A stretch of 64,000 nucleotides of DNA from an uncultured Cytophagales bacterium (GCA_938039675.1 CALHUI010000012.1:26325-90324); one strand, 5' to 3'. Positions 17,219 through 27,258 are shown, counted from the stretch's first letter. Notes: generated by a model from the letters alone, not told the origin. Program-made: numbers and translations.

Positions 17219-17860
17219 ATGCAAAAGTATTTGTGGATATTATTCATCGGTATCTTATCGCTTGGCGGTACTACTTCGTGTAAAAGCAAGAAAAAATTAG
17301 CCGATCAACAGGCAAAAGAGGCAAAATCAAAGCAGATAGCACAAGCAAAAGCCGATTTGCAAGCCTTGCTGAACGACGATGGTAAGTCTATAGAAGAACG
17401 TGAGCAGGCACTGAACCGCATCAAAGCGCAAAATATAGATGACACCGAGGTGCAGGCGCTAATTCGTCAGCTGGAACAAAAGTTAGCCAATGAGAAAGCC
17501 GAGCGTACCCGCCGTACAGAGGAAGAACGCCGCATGCGCGAAGAAGAAGAGCAACGCAAAAATGAAATTGCCAAAGTTGCACCCACTATTCAGGAATATT
17601 TCCGCGATATTGTAGGCTCCGGCAACACGGCCGCTGCCAATAATCGCATTCAGGAAGCATTAAATATGTTTGTTTCGCCCGATGCGCCCGTACTGATTAT
17701 CATTGGCACATTCAACGGCGAAAAAGACTATGACCGCCCGACTACTATCAGCAAGTACCTGAATTACTTGAAAGACCAGAAAAAAGCACCGCATAAAATT
17801 GTCAATGTAAAAAGAAATGCGGCAGGTAAAATTGAGGAAATGGAGCTTGAAAAGCAGTGA
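17219..17860 (+). CDS. Small coiled-coil lipoprotein, function unknown
   Basis: The 213-residue product begins with a lipoprotein signal (QKYLWILFIGILSLGGTTSC). Residues about 25-125 are highly charged and predicted coiled coil, with long E/R/K/Q runs. The last 70 residues form a compact-looking domain (VSPDAPVLIIIGTFNGEKDY, then TISKYLNYLKDQ) that I cannot assign. It resembles many Bacteroidota periplasmic lipoproteins of unknown role. It stands alone between pyrD (divergent) and a convergent beta-barrel gene. Confidence 0.65.
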   Translation: MQKYLWILFIGILSLGGTTSCKSKKKLADQQAKEAKSKQIAQAKADLQALLNDDGKSIEEREQALNRIKAQNIDDTEVQALIRQLEQKLANEKAERTRRTEEERRMREEEEQRKNEIAKVAPTIQEYFRDIVGSGNTAAANNRIQEALNMFVSPDAPVLIIIGTFNGEKDYDRPTTISKYLNYLKDQKKAPHKIVNVKRNAAGKIEEMELEKQ

Positions 17861-18000
17861 GCAAATGATTGTCAGGCAAATTAGCAAGAAAAGCGGCATT
17901 TCGTAATTCGGGATTTAGAGTGAAAAATCAGAGAAAAGTTGTATTGTCCGCAATAGTCTGCGTGCCTTTTTAGTAAAAAATCGTCTGTTTACTTATTCAA

Positions 18001-18040
18001 CAAGAAAGCCACCCCTAAGTTCGGCAGGGTGGCTTTCTTG
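18001..18040. terminator. Bidirectional intrinsic terminator
   Basis: CAAGAAAGCCACCC and GGGTGGCTTTCTTG form a perfect 14-bp stem with a 12-base loop. T-rich sides on both strands suit the convergent lipoprotein and beta-barrel genes. Confidence 0.8.
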
Positions 18041-18057
18041 TATTGTTTTCAGCAAGG

Positions 18058-18630
18058 CTATTGACCGAAAGCAAAGCCCAAGGCAACACCAAATCGGAAG
18101 GAGAAATACCCAAAGTTGGTCAGGAAAAAATCATCTTCGGTAGCACCATTTTTGCCCGCAAATGAGGTTGCATTAAAAGAAGGGCCGCCAAACAGCTCGA
18201 GGCTAACCTGATTTTTGAATAACCACTGGTTGCCCACGCATACACCGCCGCCGAAAGAACTGTAAGTAGCCGAAATGCTGGTATCGTCTTTATCGGACAG
18301 GTTGAGATTCTGGTAGCGTACGAAAGGAGCTATAAAAAATCCGGCAGGCGCTTGTTTGCTTTCGGAAAGGTAAAAGCGATATTCGGGCGTAATGCCTATC
18401 CCGCGAAACTGTGTGCCTGCAAAGGAAGCACCTGTATAGAAAAAGCCTAATTGGAGACTGCTTTTGTCGTTGAGTATGCGCTCGTAGAAGAATGAGCCGG
18501 TGCGCACCACAGGGCTTAATAAATTGACCTTAATGAGGTTTTTGGGTGTTTCGGCAGTGTCGCTTTGCGCTACTGCCTGCATGGTGATGCCCGCAAAAAG
18601 CAGGCAGAAGAAAAGTTTGCAGTTTTTCAT
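18058..18630 (-). CDS. Outer-membrane beta-barrel protein (DUF3575-like)
   Basis: The product of about 190 residues has a signal peptide (MKNCKLFFCLLFAGITMQAVAQ) followed by alternating strands typical of an 8-stranded outer-membrane barrel. The opening strand IKVNLLSPVVRTGSFFYER resembles the DUF3575 family, and the protein ends in an aromatic-rich strand with terminal FAFGQ. I chose the ATG at 18630 since it begins the signal peptide; the upstream ATG at 18648 adds six residues. It follows dxs by about 50 bases on the same strand and could be co-transcribed. Function unknown. Confidence 0.7.
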   Translation of the reverse strand: MKNCKLFFCLLFAGITMQAVAQSDTAETPKNLIKVNLLSPVVRTGSFFYERILNDKSSLQLGFFYTGASFAGTQFRGIGITPEYRFYLSESKQAPAGFFIAPFVRYQNLNLSDKDDTSISATYSSFGGGVCVGNQWLFKNQVSLELFGGPSFNATSFAGKNGATEDDFFLTNFGYFSFRFGVALGFAFGQ

Positions 18631-18678
18631 GGAAGTAAAGTTTAACATCAGATAGTTTGCTTAACGTATAATTTATAA

Positions 18679-20502
18679 TTATGGTTGTTGGGTTGCATCT
18701 GTCTTTTGCCAAAGTTCCCGCAGACGGGCTGTGATATGGGCTGCGTCAATGCCGCAGTAATCGTACTGCTGAGCAGGCTCTCCGTGCGGAATAAACTCAT
18801 CGGGAAGCCCCAGCCTGATAACAGGTAGGTTCAGTTGATGGCCGGCCAGCCACTCCAACACTGCCGAGCCGAAACCGCCAGCGAGGATGCCGTCTTCTAC
18901 TGTCAGAATGGCGCAATGTGTGGCTGCCATCGCAAGCAGTTCTTCGTCTAAGGGTTTAACAAAGCGCATATCGTAATGGCTGATGCGGATGCCTTCTTCG
19001 GCAAGTGCAATTGCTGCCTGTTGTACGAAGTTTCCCGTATGGCCAATGCTCAGTACGGCTATTCGTTCGCCACGCATCAATATTCTTCCTTTACCGACAG
19101 GAATTTTTTGGAAAGGTTGCCGCCACTCTTGCAAAACACCGTGCCCGCGCGGATAGCGAATGGCAAAAGGTTGTTGTATATCGGAAAGTTGTGCGGTGTA
19201 GAGCAGTTGGCGCAGTTCTGCCTCATCCATCGGGGCGGCTATTAGCAGCTCAGGAATGCAGCGCAGAGAGGCTATATCAAATGCGCCCTGATGAGTGGCA
19301 CCGTCTGCCCCTACCAAGCCGGCGCGGTCGAGGCAAAAAATTACTTTCAGTTTTTGCAAACAAACATCGTGAATGATTTGGTCGTAGGCACGCTGGGCAA
19401 AAGTTGCGTAGAGGTTGCAATAAGGAATCATGCCTTGTGCAGCCATACCTGCAGCAAAAGTAACAGCGTGCTGTTCGGCAATACCCACATCGAACGTCCG
19501 TTCCGGAAAAACATCCATTAGCCGCCGCATGGATGAGCCGGAAAGCATGGCAGGTGTAATGCCGACTATGCGCGGATTGCAGGCAGCCAGTTCTGTAAGC
19601 GTTTCCCCGAAAACATCCTGATATTTGGCAGGTTGAAAACTTGGTTTTATGCTGATAATTTCACCTGTATGCTTATCGAATTTGCCGGGCGAGTGCCAAA
19701 AGGTTTGGTTTTGCTCGGCCTGCTCCAGCCCCTTGCCTTTGATGGTTCGGCAATGAAGCAAGCGAAGCCCCTGTTGTGCTTTTAGCGCTGTTAATTGGTG
19801 TACCAATGCAATTACATCGTGGCCGTCGGCAATGCCGTAATAAGGAATGTTGAGCGATTGGAAAAAATTAGTCAGTGCTGTCGGGCGTTGTTTAGGCCAT
19901 TGCTGCATTTGCTCGTGCAGTGCGCCTATGTTTGGGTCAATCGAGATGCCGTTGTCATTGACAATCACCAACAGATTTACTTGCCGTTGGCTACTGCTTG
20001 CGGCGTGATTGAGTGCTTCAAAGGCCATTCCGGCAGTCAGCCCTCCGTCGCCGATAACGGCTACATGGGTGCGGGTATAGTTGCCGGCCAGCCGCGAAGC
20101 ATTGGCCATGCCCAAGGCTGCCGAAACCGATGTAGAGGAATGACCTGTTCCGAAGGCATCAAACACGCTTTCTGCGCGAACGGGGAAGCCTGCAATGCCG
20201 CCCCATTTCCGATTGGTGGCAAATGCCTTGCGTCTGCCGGTCAGAATTTTATGACCGTAAGCCTGATGCCCTACGTCCCAAATGAGCACCTCATCGGGTG
20301 TTTGGAGCACATAGTGGAGCGCCACGGTCAGTTCCACCGTACCCAGACTTGCTCCCAGATGCCCTCCCGAACGCGAAACATGGTCTATGATAAACTGCCG
20401 CAGTTCGTGGCATATTTGTGGCAATTGCTCAACGGGGAGTTGGCGCAAATCGGCAGGGGTTTCTATACGTGCGAGCAACGGGAATTCTGTGGCAGTTTGC
20501 AT
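18679..20502 (-). CDS. dxs: 1-deoxy-D-xylulose-5-phosphate synthase
   Basis: DXS condenses pyruvate and glyceraldehyde 3-phosphate to start the MEP route to isoprenoids, using thiamine diphosphate. The 607-residue protein has all major landmarks: SRSGGHLGASLGTVELT, WDVGHQAYGHKILTGR, the cofactor segment VIGDGGLTAGMAFEALNHA, the central DVGIAEQHAVTFAAGMA and DRAGLVGADGATHQGAFD, and a C-terminal transketolase-like domain. It lies 69 bases downstream of a frameshifted histidine kinase on the same strand. Confidence 0.97.
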   Translation of the reverse strand: MQTATEFPLLARIETPADLRQLPVEQLPQICHELRQFIIDHVSRSGGHLGASLGTVELTVALHYVLQTPDEVLIWDVGHQAYGHKILTGRRKAFATNRKWGGIAGFPVRAESVFDAFGTGHSSTSVSAALGMANASRLAGNYTRTHVAVIGDGGLTAGMAFEALNHAASSSQRQVNLLVIVNDNGISIDPNIGALHEQMQQWPKQRPTALTNFFQSLNIPYYGIADGHDVIALVHQLTALKAQQGLRLLHCRTIKGKGLEQAEQNQTFWHSPGKFDKHTGEIISIKPSFQPAKYQDVFGETLTELAACNPRIVGITPAMLSGSSMRRLMDVFPERTFDVGIAEQHAVTFAAGMAAQGMIPYCNLYATFAQRAYDQIIHDVCLQKLKVIFCLDRAGLVGADGATHQGAFDIASLRCIPELLIAAPMDEAELRQLLYTAQLSDIQQPFAIRYPRGHGVLQEWRQPFQKIPVGKGRILMRGERIAVLSIGHTGNFVQQAAIALAEEGIRISHYDMRFVKPLDEELLAMAATHCAILTVEDGILAGGFGSAVLEWLAGHQLNLPVIRLGLPDEFIPHGEPAQQYDYCGIDAAHITARLRELWQKTDATQQP

Positions 20503-20571
20503 CGGGCAAAGTTACTCGGATTTGACCATTTTAGTGAACACGGCAGACACTGGAAGGCGCATTACTGCTGC

Positions 20572-22656
20572 TTACAACAGAGTCAGCATAATGCGGAAAA
20601 CTGTTCCTACGCCGAGTTGGCTTTCTACGCCAATGGTCCCCCCGAGCGATTCTACCTGAGTTTTAACCAAATACAAGCCAAGTCCTTTGCCTTCGGTGTG
20701 GGTGTGCATCCGTTGGTACAGACCGAATATTTTGTAGGTATCGGTGTTGGCAAGGTCTATTCCCAGTCCGTTGTCTGCAACGGTCAGGCAGCAAAAATCG
20801 CCTACTTGGTCAGATGAAACCACAATATGCGGGGTGCGGTTTTCGGCGTGGTATTTAATCGCATTGGATACCAAGTTGTGCAAAATACTGTGCATGTAGC
20901 CTCTGACCGTGTAGAGTATGGGATGTAAGGTAAAATCGTACTGAATACTTGCCTGTGTAGCCGCAATATTGGCTTCCAAACCAATTAGTACCTGCCGCAT
21001 GATTTCCTCCAAATCAACTTTTTCTTTTAATGCATCTAGGCTTTGGCGGGTAGAAATAATCATGTTCAGGTCTTTGATGACTTGGTCGAGATTGGCTGCC
21101 GATTTTTGCAGGTTCTTCAATATCTCCATATTGAACCGGTCATCTAACCGATTGACATTAAAAATGCTAATCAGCCCCAGTATTTGGGTAATAGGCGAGC
21201 GGATATTGTGAGAAACGATGTAGGAAAATTGTTGAAGGTCTTTGTTGTGGCTGTTGAGGCCTTTAATGGTAGCTTGAAGGTCGCGGGTGCGCTCTTTGAC
21301 CATCTGTTCTAAATTGGCGGCTTGGGCGGCTATTTGTTTGTTCTGTTCTTGCAACAACCTGTTTTTCAAATCAATTTTATATTGGCTGCGTTTCAAGTCA
21401 AGGTTTGCGCGCCTGCGCTTCCGATTAAGGCGTATCAGGAAGAACAATAGTGGTATGACCACCGCCGCAAACAACAGGCTGCCCATAAGCAAATAGTTGC
21501 GCTCCTTTTCCACTGCCTCGGCTTTTTTCTGCATCAATTTCTCATGTACTTGCTGAATAGCCTGTGCATTTATGATGCGCACTTGTTCTAATTTCTTTTG
21601 CGAACCGTAAGTGTTGAGCGAATCTCCTAAGTATTTGTAGGTTTCCAAAAATTGTAGTGCGGTTGAGGCATTGCCCAATGATTTGGCATACAGATACCGA
21701 AAACGCAAGTAGGCAAGTTGAGCTTCGGCACTTATAGCAGTAGCATCGGTCAGTTTTGCTGCTTGTTGCAGCAGTTCCGCCGCTTTTTGCTTGTTGCCTA
21801 TGCTAAGATAGGTTTCGGCAGCGTGCAGTTATCAATAACGGCACGGCTGGTATCCCGATATTCTAAGGCAGAAAGATAGCTTGCTTCTAACAGGGGAATG
21901 GCTTCGCGGTATTTCTGTTGTTTAAAATACACCTTCCCGATATTTCCCTTAGCCGTTACTGCCCACTGCGACATGTTATAACGGGCGGCAAGCGTGGCAG
22001 CATGTTCAAAATAGCCCACAGCCACATCGTCGTAGTGTTCCTGAAAGTGATAAATATGCCCTATTCGGTTATAGGCATGCAGGGTATGGGTGATATTATA
22101 GCGCGTATCTTTTTGCAAAAAGTCGTCTAAAAAAAACTCTTGCTCGGTCGTAGTCGTTTACATTAAAATACAAATTGCCAATCTGATAATTCATTACATT
22201 GGCAAGCGTATGATTTCTTAGCTGCCGGTAGATGATAAGTGCCTTGGTTTTACAGTGCAGCGCCGAGTCGTAGCGATTCTGTTTGTTGTAAATGTCGGAC
22301 AGTATGCGAAATGATGATGCTTTACGGTTATCATCCCCTATTTTTGCAGCCCATCGGAGGGCAAGATGTGCATAGAGGATAGCTTCCGAAAACTCTTGCT
22401 GCCGATAGGCACACATGGCCAATAAATGGCTCTTGGCAAAATTTTCAACTACCAACTTAGAGCCGTAATAGCTGGCATTGGCTTTGTACGGCAAGCGTTC
22501 AAGCGTTGGGGCAGAGAGGGTATCATAGTCGCCGCCGGAAGCAATCAGTTTTTGATAGCCTGCTATCGGATATATTGTATTATCCTCTTGCCCCATCAAG
22601 GGGTGAGCAAAAAGCCAACTTGCTATCAGTAAAAAAGATGTAAAAAGCCTATACAT
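20572..22656 (-). pseudogene. TPR-containing membrane sensor histidine kinase, two frameshifts
   Basis: Three adjacent reading frames together make one Bacteroidota sensor kinase. It has a signal peptide (YRLFTSFLLIASWLFAHPLMG), TPR repeats in the periplasm, a membrane helix (YLLMGSLLFAAVVIPLLFF), a coiled coil, the HisKA motif FSYIVSHNIRSPITQILGL and a HATPase domain (LHNLVSNAIKYHAEN, VADNGLGIDL, KGLGLYLVK). The first break is in a run of eight A (22129-22136 on the plus strand): removing one base joins DYDRARVF to LDDFLQKDTRYN. The second is near 21825-21835, where a 1-base loss separates SRAVIDN from HAAETYLSIGNKQ. The kinase core (20572-21708) is intact but would lack its signal peptide and sensor part. 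Either a recent pseudogene or sequencing error. Confidence 0.82.
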
Positions 22657-22713
22657 GCCTCAAAAAATGTGCCTTATACAAAAATAAGACTAATAAGGAA
22701 ACCGTAAAGGGAT

Positions 22714-23640
22714 ATGATTAAAATACAGGTGAAAAAACTTGCCACAATGACAGGCCATGCTGATAGCCTCTATGCGCTTGCTCCTGCCGCTGCTCCCGAT
22801 TGTTTTTACTCGGCAGGTAATGACGGTTTGGTTGTACTATGGGATAAAAACAAGCCTGAACAGGGGCAACTCATCGCCAGGGTATCCGGAACAGTATATG
22901 CCCTTTGCCCCCTTCTCAAGGAGCAAGCACTTGTGGTAGGGCAAAACAATCAAGGGGTGTACCGCATCCAAACAGACACGCGACGGGTTTCAGCCTCAGC
23001 CGCCGTTACTTCGGCTGCCATCTTTGATATAGCCTCCCAAAACAATTGGCTGTATGTCGCCGCAGGCAGTGGCGAGTTAATTGTGCTGACTGCCGACTGT
23101 CTGCAAACAATTGGCAAATGGCAAATTTGCGACAAAAGCCTGCGTTGTTTAGCCCTACATGCCTCCTTGCCGCATTTGGCAATTGGTACAAGCAACCACC
23201 ATATCTACATTATCGACCACCGAACCATGCAGCCCATAGCAAAGTTAGCAGGGCACACCAACTCCGTTTTTTCGCTTACCTACTCGCCTTGTGGGCGTTA
23301 CTTGCTCAGCGGCAGCCGCGATGCACATTTGCGCATATGGGACACAGCAGCTGGCTATGCACTGCAACAAAGCATTGTTGCGCATATGTACACCATTAAT
23401 CATATAGCATACAGTCCCAACGGCAAGTGGTTTATTACTTGCAGCAAAGACAAATCCATTAAACTTTGGGAGGCCGCCACCTTTACCTTACGGAAGGTGA
23501 TTGACCGCGCCCGACATGCCGGCCACGGCACTTCAGTAAATAAATTGCTTTGGCTCAACAACAACCAATTTGTGGCTGCTTCCGACGACCGAACGCTGTC
23601 TATTTGGGAGTTTACTATGGAAAACTCAATCAATTTTTAA
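22714..23640 (+). CDS. WD40-repeat beta-propeller protein
   Basis: The 308-residue protein consists of WD40 repeats with no signal peptide, so it is probably cytoplasmic. Recognisable blades end in LVVLWDK, LRIWDTA, IKLWEAA and LSIWEF, and conserved GH and S/D positions are seen in GHTNSVFSLTYSPCGRYLLS. Such propellers are protein-interaction scaffolds; the partner is unknown. The gene is divergent from the broken histidine kinase and precedes a DivIVA-type gene by about 120 bases on the same strand. Confidence 0.88.
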   Translation: MIKIQVKKLATMTGHADSLYALAPAAAPDCFYSAGNDGLVVLWDKNKPEQGQLIARVSGTVYALCPLLKEQALVVGQNNQGVYRIQTDTRRVSASAAVTSAAIFDIASQNNWLYVAAGSGELIVLTADCLQTIGKWQICDKSLRCLALHASLPHLAIGTSNHHIYIIDHRTMQPIAKLAGHTNSVFSLTYSPCGRYLLSGSRDAHLRIWDTAAGYALQQSIVAHMYTINHIAYSPNGKWFITCSKDKSIKLWEAATFTLRKVIDRARHAGHGTSVNKLLWLNNNQFVAASDDRTLSIWEFTMENSINF

Positions 23641-23763
23641 CAAAAATAAGACTGTTGTTGGATTTTTATTGGTTTTCTCTAATTTGCAACTGCTATATTG
23701 TGTCATCATGTAAAATATTAGTTGTTCAAGTACATTACAGGCTGACGGCAGGCAGCCCCTTTT

Positions 23764-24504
23764 ATGAAAGTTACATCGTTAGACATTCGCAAAAAATCCT
23801 TTGAAAAAGTAGCCTTTGGCGGTTACAGTAAAGAGGAAGTTCATTCTTTTCTGAATGCGCTGTCGCAGGCATGGGAGGAAATCGGCTATCGCAATCAGGA
23901 TTTGGAAGCCAAGCTTGCCAATGCTATGTCAGAACTGAACCGCCTCAAAGATATAGAGGCTTCACTTTTCAGGCATCTGAACAAGTTGGAAGACAGTAAC
24001 AATGCGCTGCGGGAGAATGCTAAGCGCGAAGCAGACCTATTGATGTATGAAACCCGCATCAAAGCCAATCAGATATTAGAAGAGGCCCGTTTGAAAGCCC
24101 GCGCCATGATTAAAGAGGCAAACCAGCGCACCCATCAGTCCCTTTCGGAAATGCGCGAGGAACTCCGCAAGTTAGACTACACCTGTCGCTTGTTGGAAAA
24201 ACAACGCGATACATTACTCCACGAAATGCGGCAACTGATTACCGACACTCAACACAGAATAGACCAAGTGGAAGCCTTCAAGCGAACGGTCATCTACGAA
24301 GAAGAAATCTGCAAGGCTAACGAGCTGATGCGACAACAAAACATGCAGGCGCGGCAGGATTTAAAGGAAATAGACGACTATCTGCAACAAAAGAAACCAT
24401 CTGCATCAACCGCAATGCCGCCGCCCGTACATCAGGGGTCGGAAAAACAAGTCGTATCTTCTAACAATGAAGATGCGGAATGGTCGTTTTTTGATTCGCT
24501 GTAA
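23764..24504 (+). CDS. DivIVA-domain coiled-coil protein
   Basis: Residues 1-60 (MKVTSLDIRKKSFEKVAFGG, then YSKEEVHSFLNALSQAWEEI) match the DivIVA/GpsB N-terminal lipid-binding domain. A long coiled coil follows to about residue 200, then a low-complexity tail. DivIVA-like proteins mark curved membrane and organise septum or cell-wall proteins; in Bacteroidota the role is poorly known. Length (246 residues) is normal. The gene is followed after about 200 bases by folB on the same strand. Confidence 0.88.
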   Translation: MKVTSLDIRKKSFEKVAFGGYSKEEVHSFLNALSQAWEEIGYRNQDLEAKLANAMSELNRLKDIEASLFRHLNKLEDSNNALRENAKREADLLMYETRIKANQILEEARLKARAMIKEANQRTHQSLSEMREELRKLDYTCRLLEKQRDTLLHEMRQLITDTQHRIDQVEAFKRTVIYEEEICKANELMRQQNMQARQDLKEIDDYLQQKKPSASTAMPPPVHQGSEKQVVSSNNEDAEWSFFDSL

Positions 24505-24709
24505 TTACAGGATGTATTGATGCAGCAATTTGGGTGTGCGAGCCAAATCAATCAGTATTTCGGATTTCACAGTTTCAAAAAAATCGGCGAAAAACCATTC
24601 ATTTGCAGCAATTTATGTTGCTTACTTGATTACGCTTAAAATTTGCCGAATCACTTACCGAAGAAACAACTCATCATTTCATCATTTAACCAAACTTACC
24701 GACATTTCC

Positions 24710-25099
24710 ATGCCTTCTGTTGATACTATATCTCTCAAAGGGCTTGTTTTTTTTGCTTACCACGGCTACTATCCCGAAGAGCGCAAAATTGGCAATCGGT
24801 ACGGGGTAGATATTGTTGTGCGCACCGATTTAAGCCGTGCCGCCATCAACGACCGTTTGGCCGATACCATTAACTACGAAACCCTCTACGCCATCGCGAA
24901 AGAGGAAATGGGAAAACCTGCGCAGTTGCTGGAAAACTTAGGCGAGCGCATCGTACAACAGATTTTTAGCCGATTCGGTACAGCTTCCCATGTAAAAATC
25001 GTTATTCGCAAATACAATCCGCCAATCGGCGGCATTTGCCATGCCGCCGAAATAGTTCTGCGGAGAAAGCGTAAGGAATCAATACCGGGCGTATCTTAG
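24710..25099 (+). CDS. folB: Dihydroneopterin aldolase
   Basis: FolB cleaves dihydroneopterin in folate synthesis. The 129-residue product starting at the ATG 24710 has the family opening ISLKGLVFFAYHGYYPEERK, the dimer region DRLADTINYETLYAIAKEEM, the ENLGERIVQQIF helix and the closing VKIVIRKYNPPIGG. The frame is open upstream to 24530, but that 60-residue extension is not folB-like. coaD starts 27 bases after the stop, suggesting a cofactor-synthesis operon. Confidence 0.94.
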   Translation: MPSVDTISLKGLVFFAYHGYYPEERKIGNRYGVDIVVRTDLSRAAINDRLADTINYETLYAIAKEEMGKPAQLLENLGERIVQQIFSRFGTASHVKIVIRKYNPPIGGICHAAEIVLRRKRKESIPGVS

Positions 25100-25126
25100 T
25101 GCGTACTAAAACTATAATCTACATCC

Positions 25127-25609
25127 ATGGCAGCCCGAATTGCTATTTTCCCCGGCTCATTTGACCCTTTTACCCGAGGGCATGAAGATATTGTGCGTCG
25201 CGGCAGTCACTTTTTTGACCACATCATCATCGGCATTGGTCATAACAGCCAAAAGCAACGCTTTTTCCCCTTAGAATTGATGATGGATTGCATCCGCGAA
25301 ACTTTCGCTGATACGCCGAATGTTTCAGTGGAATCCTTTCAAGGGCTTACTGCCCTGTTTGCCCGGCAAAAAGGCGCACAGTTTCTTCTCCGCGGATTGC
25401 GCAACACCACCGACTTTGAGTATGAAAACTCCATTGCACAAGTCAATAAGCAGGTCGTAACAGGTTTGGAAACCGTATTGCTCATTACTTCGCCGCATCT
25501 GGCTTATATCAGCTCTACCATCGTGCGCGATATCTACCGCTATGGACAGAATGTAGATGCCTACCTCCCTTATTCATTGGAGGCCGTAAAGGCTAAGTAT
25601 GGGCATTGA
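25127..25609 (+). CDS. coaD: Pantetheine-phosphate adenylyltransferase
   Basis: CoaD transfers AMP from ATP to 4'-phosphopantetheine, the penultimate step to coenzyme A. The 160-residue protein shows the nucleotidyltransferase motif IFPGSFDPFTRGHEDIV (T/HxGH), the substrate region FLLRGLRNTTDFEYEN and the ISSTIVRDI motif near the C-terminus. Length is typical. It follows folB by 27 bases. Confidence 0.97.
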   Translation: MAARIAIFPGSFDPFTRGHEDIVRRGSHFFDHIIIGIGHNSQKQRFFPLELMMDCIRETFADTPNVSVESFQGLTALFARQKGAQFLLRGLRNTTDFEYENSIAQVNKQVVTGLETVLLITSPHLAYISSTIVRDIYRYGQNVDAYLPYSLEAVKAKYGH

Positions 25610-25762
25610 TTACAATTTCGGAGTTCGGATTGGGGATTTCGGATGTAACAAGTCAGCCCAAAAACATGTCATCCATCCGCCCGAAATACTTACTCTGCAA
25701 AAGCCTGCTGTAAACTCAACCACTGAAAAGATAACTCGCAGATATTCAGGATTTTGACCGAT

Positions 25763-25799
25763 AAAAAAAGCGCCGACAGGCATTTGCTTGTCGGTGCTT
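25763..25799 (-). terminator. Intrinsic terminator of hpd
   Basis: On the minus strand AGCACCGACA pairs with TGTCGGCGCT across a 10-base loop and is followed by a run of T. It lies about 30 bases past the hpd stop codon. Confidence 0.8.
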
Positions 25800-25831
25800 C
25801 AAACATACAGCCATCACTTCTAAGAGGTTCC

Positions 25832-26962
25832 TTACAGCGTTCCGCGGAGCATCTGCTCGCGCTCGATGGCCTCAAACAAGGCTTTGAAATTGCCTTTGCC
25901 GAACGATTTAGCCCCTTTGCGCTGAATAATTTCAAAAAACATGGTGGGGCGCGGCTCTACCGGACGGGTGAAAATCTGCAACAAGTAGCCCTCTTCGTCG
26001 CGGTCAATCAGGATACCCAACTCTTTCAATGGCAGCAGGTCTTCGTCTATTTCGCCCACGCGCTCCAAAACAGTGTCGTAGTAAGTGGCCGGCACACGCA
26101 AGAACTCAACACCGCGGTTGCGCAACTGTGTAACCGTTTCAATAATGTTATCAGTTGCTACGGCTATGTGTTGTACGCCCGCTCCGCCGTAAAAATCCAA
26201 GTATTCTTCTACCTGTGATTTCTTCTTGCCTTCCGCAGGTTCATTAATCGGGAATTTGATGCGGCCATTGCCATTGCTCATCACCTTGCTCATCAGGGCG
26301 GTATATTCCGTAGAAATGTCCTTGTCGTCAAAAGACACCAGTTGCGAAAAACCCATTACGCGGGCGTAAAAATCAACCCACTTGTTCATTTCGTTCCAGC
26401 CTACGTTGCCTACCATGTGGTCAACATATTTCAAACCCACGTCCGCAGGGCGGTAAGCAGGGTTCCACGCGCGGAAGCCGGGCAGGAAGGAGCCGTTGTA
26501 GCGGTTGCGCTCTACGAATATGTGAACAGTTTCGCCGTAGGTGTAAATACCCGAACGAACTACTTTGCCAAATTCATCCTCTTCGGTTGTAGGCTTCATG
26601 TAAGGCTTAGCACCGCGGCTCACGGTTTCGTTGAAAGCAGAAACCGCATCGTCCACCCAGAGGGCAACTACTTTTACGCCGTCGCCGTGCAGGTCAATGT
26701 GGCGACCGATTTCAGTGCCCCCTTTCAGCGGCGAGGTGAGCACAAGGCGAATTTTGCCTTGCTGCAATACATAGCTCTCGCGGTCTTTCAGGCCGGTTTC
26801 CAAACCGGCATAGGCAAGCGGTTGAAAACCGAAAGCACTTTGATAGTAATGAGCAGCCTGTTTGCAGTTGCCAACATACAATTCTACATAGTCTGTGCCA
26901 TTAATGGGCAGAAAGTCGGTAGTTTGGGCTACTTCCGGTGCTTGCATCTCGAGTGTTTTCAT
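25832..26962 (-). CDS. hpd: 4-hydroxyphenylpyruvate dioxygenase
   Basis: HPPD converts 4-hydroxyphenylpyruvate to homogentisate in tyrosine breakdown, with a non-haem iron. The 376-residue protein has two vicinal-oxygen-chelate domains. The iron ligands are recognisable as the His in KYVDHMVGNV, the His in AGVQHIAVATDNI and the Glu in PTMFFEIIQRKGA. The C-terminus FGKGNFKALFEAIEREQ is the usual helix that gates the active site. A TAGCTTTG -7 element lies upstream on the same strand. phhA is divergent 415 bases away, so the two likely serve one phenylalanine/tyrosine catabolic route. Confidence 0.97.
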   Translation of the reverse strand: MKTLEMQAPEVAQTTDFLPINGTDYVELYVGNCKQAAHYYQSAFGFQPLAYAGLETGLKDRESYVLQQGKIRLVLTSPLKGGTEIGRHIDLHGDGVKVVALWVDDAVSAFNETVSRGAKPYMKPTTEEDEFGKVVRSGIYTYGETVHIFVERNRYNGSFLPGFRAWNPAYRPADVGLKYVDHMVGNVGWNEMNKWVDFYARVMGFSQLVSFDDKDISTEYTALMSKVMSNGNGRIKFPINEPAEGKKKSQVEEYLDFYGGAGVQHIAVATDNIIETVTQLRNRGVEFLRVPATYYDTVLERVGEIDEDLLPLKELGILIDRDEEGYLLQIFTRPVEPRPTMFFEIIQRKGAKSFGKGNFKALFEAIEREQMLRGTL

Positions 26963-27003
26963 ATTATTATTCCTGTTAGGTGAGTAAAATCTGATTAATG
27001 AAA

Positions 27004-27011
27004 CAAAGCTA
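27004..27011 (-). promoter_or_regulatory. -7 element (TAGCTTTG) upstream of hpd
   Basis: Read on the minus strand, TAGCTTTG is an exact TAnnTTTG match 41 bases before the hpd start codon. A TTTG at the right distance for a -33 element was not found. Confidence 0.4.
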
Positions 27012-27154
27012 CGAAAAAAAAGTTGCTTTACTAATTATTATCATGCAAAAGATTCAAAATATAGCTCGAATGAACTCAAATAGTTTCGGCAGGGTTTTAG
27101 GAACATAGTGTGGTAAGAGCAGGTGCGCAGCAAGCACGATAGTTTAGCCTTTAT

Positions 27155-27186
27155 TTTGCCCTATTGCAAGAAAAAGTGTATCTTCG
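27155..27186 (+). promoter_or_regulatory. Candidate promoter of the phhA leader
   Basis: TTTG at 27155-27158 and TATCTTCG at 27179-27186 are spaced by 20 bases. The -7 differs from TAnnTTTG at one position. A transcript starting near 27193 would run into the hairpin at 27265-27300 before reaching phhA at 27378. Confidence 0.5.
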
Positions 27187-27258
27187 CATGGCTGAAGCAC
27201 ATTCTTTTGCAAAAAGCGATGTGATAAAGTTTAAGTTTTTATACAAATTAATTTGACG

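Noticed and set aside
19795..20817. 340-residue frame on the plus strand opposite dxs
   Set aside because: It overlaps dxs and the kinase on the opposite strand, and its sequence (His/Cys-rich, no motifs) is what an antisense shadow of those genes gives.
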